Source of the DNA: Azospirillum oryzae
GTDB taxonomy: Bacteria; Pseudomonadota; Alphaproteobacteria; Azospirillales; Azospirillaceae
Length of the DNA: 64,000 nt
Reading direction: 5' to 3'
Assembly: GCF_008364795.1 (NCBI RefSeq)
Contig: NZ_VTTM01000001.1
Span: 930,001 to 994,000, forward strand
Shown here: in pieces, positions 63,215 to 64,000 of the stretch
Position numbering within the stretch: position 1 is the first letter of the stretch
How the letters are laid out: each line of letters opens with the position of its first letter
The notes under the pieces: model-generated
What the model was told of the DNA's origin: nothing
The model's database searches: none
The model's input: only the letters and a program-made list of their open reading frames with translations
Made by a program: the position numbers and the translations under genes

Positions 63215-64000
63215 TCAGCGCCGCCGCAGGGCCTCCGCGATCAACGCCCGGGCGTCGTCGGCCAGCGCGGCCCGGCCGTCGCCCCGCGTGTACATCATGT
63301 GGCCGCCGGGATGCACCGTCACCGAAACCCGGCCGCGTTCCCCCTCCGGCAGTTCCAGCCTGGACGCGACCCAGCGCGACGCCATGTAGGGCGTGATCAG
63401 GTCGGTGCGGCCATGAACGATCAGCACGCGCAGCGCCGGCTGCAGGGTCAATGCCGTCTGCAGCGCGTCGACGGCGCTCGGCACCGTCATGCGCGGCCAT
63501 TCCCAGTTCCGGTTCACCCGGTCGCTGAGCAGCCGGTAAGGCTCGTCCGTCCGCACCCCGAGCGCGTCGTGGACATAGGCGGCGAAGGCCGTGGTATAGG
63601 TCGGGATCGTGCCCTTCAGGAAGGGGTCGAACGGCACGCGCGGCGCTCCCGGATCGGGGTCGGGCGCGGTGAAGGTGCCGTCATAGATGCTGAGGATCCG
63701 TTCCCGGTCGCGCAGAAGTTCGCGCGTGAAGACGCCCATCGGAACGCGTCCGCGCTGGCGCCGCACGGTTTCCACCGGCAGGCCGGTGATGCGCGCCACC
63801 TCGGTGAAGACGTCCTTTTCCGCGTCGAGCCGGCCGTAGTCGAGCCGGGCCAGTCCGCTCAGGTAAGGGCCGAGCGCGAAGCGTTCCGCCGTCTCGGCCG
63901 CTTGTTCCGGCGTGCCGGCCGTGCGCCCCAGCGCCGCGGCGGAGGCGGCCATCGACGGCAGCTTCAGGGCCGGGCCGAGGATGCCGTCCTCGTCGATGGC
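63215..64000 (-). CDS. Peptidase S10 (serine carboxypeptidase) family protein, C-terminal part
   Basis: The frame is open to the end of the window, so the N-terminal half, with the nucleophile Ser, is missing. The visible part of about 260 residues carries VHGRTDLITPY and HPGGHMMYTR, which hold the catalytic Asp and His of the alpha/beta-hydrolase fold. WEWPRMTVPS and LFLKG-like segments fit bacterial S10 peptidases, which are usually exported. An internal ATG at 63952 is not the true start because the frame continues upstream. Confidence 0.78.
   Translation of the reverse strand, partial: AIDEDGILGPALKLPSMAASAAALGRTAGTPEQAAETAERFALGPYLSGLARLDYGRLDAEKDVFTEVARITGLPVETVRRQRGRVPMGVFTRELLRDRERILSIYDGTFTAPDPDPGAPRVPFDPFLKGTIPTYTTAFAAYVHDALGVRTDEPYRLLSDRVNRNWEWPRMTVPSAVDALQTALTLQPALRVLIVHGRTDLITPYMASRWVASRLELPEGERGRVSVTVHPGGHMMYTRGDGRAALADDARALIAEALRRR

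Overview
The window reads as a chromosomal segment of a free-living, nitrogen-fixing alphaproteobacterium, almost certainly an Azospirillum. It has high GC and draTG located about 1.7 kb from nifHDK and transcribed divergently, as in A. brasilense. It also carries a two-PAS soluble chemoreceptor inside the nif region, an F0-only atp operon, minCDE and a long flagellin. No rRNA, tRNA, insertion sequence, phage gene or CRISPR array was recognised.

Layout. 1-2 kb: end of an AMP nucleosidase gene, an azoreductase and a class II glutamine amidotransferase. 2-17.4 kb: the nitrogen-fixation island. This contains an ArsC-like nitrogenase-associated protein, draG and draT on the minus strand, and an unrecognised 436-aa gene. 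The NifA/sigma54-type nifH promoter and nifHDK follow, then an AerC-type chemoreceptor and an exported unknown protein. The island ends with a second NifA/IHF/sigma54-type promoter driving nifE-nifN-nifX, a NifX-associated gene, a small CCE_0567-type gene and fdxB. 17.4-25.3 kb: housekeeping and metabolic genes (gshA, rsmE, a lone receiver, ubiA, a CHAP protein, a methyltransferase, a UDG-fold protein, a pterin dehydratase and a dipeptide epimerase). 25.4-28.7 kb: chemoreceptor genes, including an inverted-order receptor and a split Aer (CetA/CetB-like) pair. 28.9-34.1 kb: an FG-GAP protein, minCDE and a phoH-like gene. 34.3-37.3 kb: a chemoreceptor fused to hemerythrin, and a Sco1 protein. 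37.5-40.2 kb: the F0 ATP synthase operon. 40.3-44.1 kb: an extradiol dioxygenase, a membrane histidine kinase and a class II aldolase. 44.1-58 kb: a formate dehydrogenase region with structural genes, Tat and chaperone proteins, DUF3305/DUF3306 genes, mobA, fdhD, tungstate uptake genes, a polyferredoxin and moaA. 58-64 kb: a CoA-transferase, a FemAB-like GNAT protein, RidA, a flagellin and a partial S10 peptidase.

How it fits together. NifHDK with the NifEN scaffold and NifX make nitrogenase and its cofactor, and FdxB probably supplies electrons. DraT and DraG switch NifH off and on by ADP-ribosylating an arginine that is visible here as R104. Nitrogenase is oxygen-sensitive, and four receptor systems near it (AerC-type, split Aer, inverted receptor, hemerythrin receptor) look suited to placing the cell at a favourable oxygen or redox level. 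The formate dehydrogenase genes come with pterin-cofactor synthesis and with molybdate/tungstate supply. An FNR/FixK-type box sits in front of moaA.

The most unusual items are the split aerotaxis pair, the hemerythrin and inverted receptors, and two unrecognised genes beside nif promoters. Also notable are a palindromic repeat that forms the 3' end of a DUF3306 gene, a UDG-like protein lacking iron-sulfur cysteines, and a strong terminator with no gene in front of it. All calls come from reading the sequence; no database search was run.
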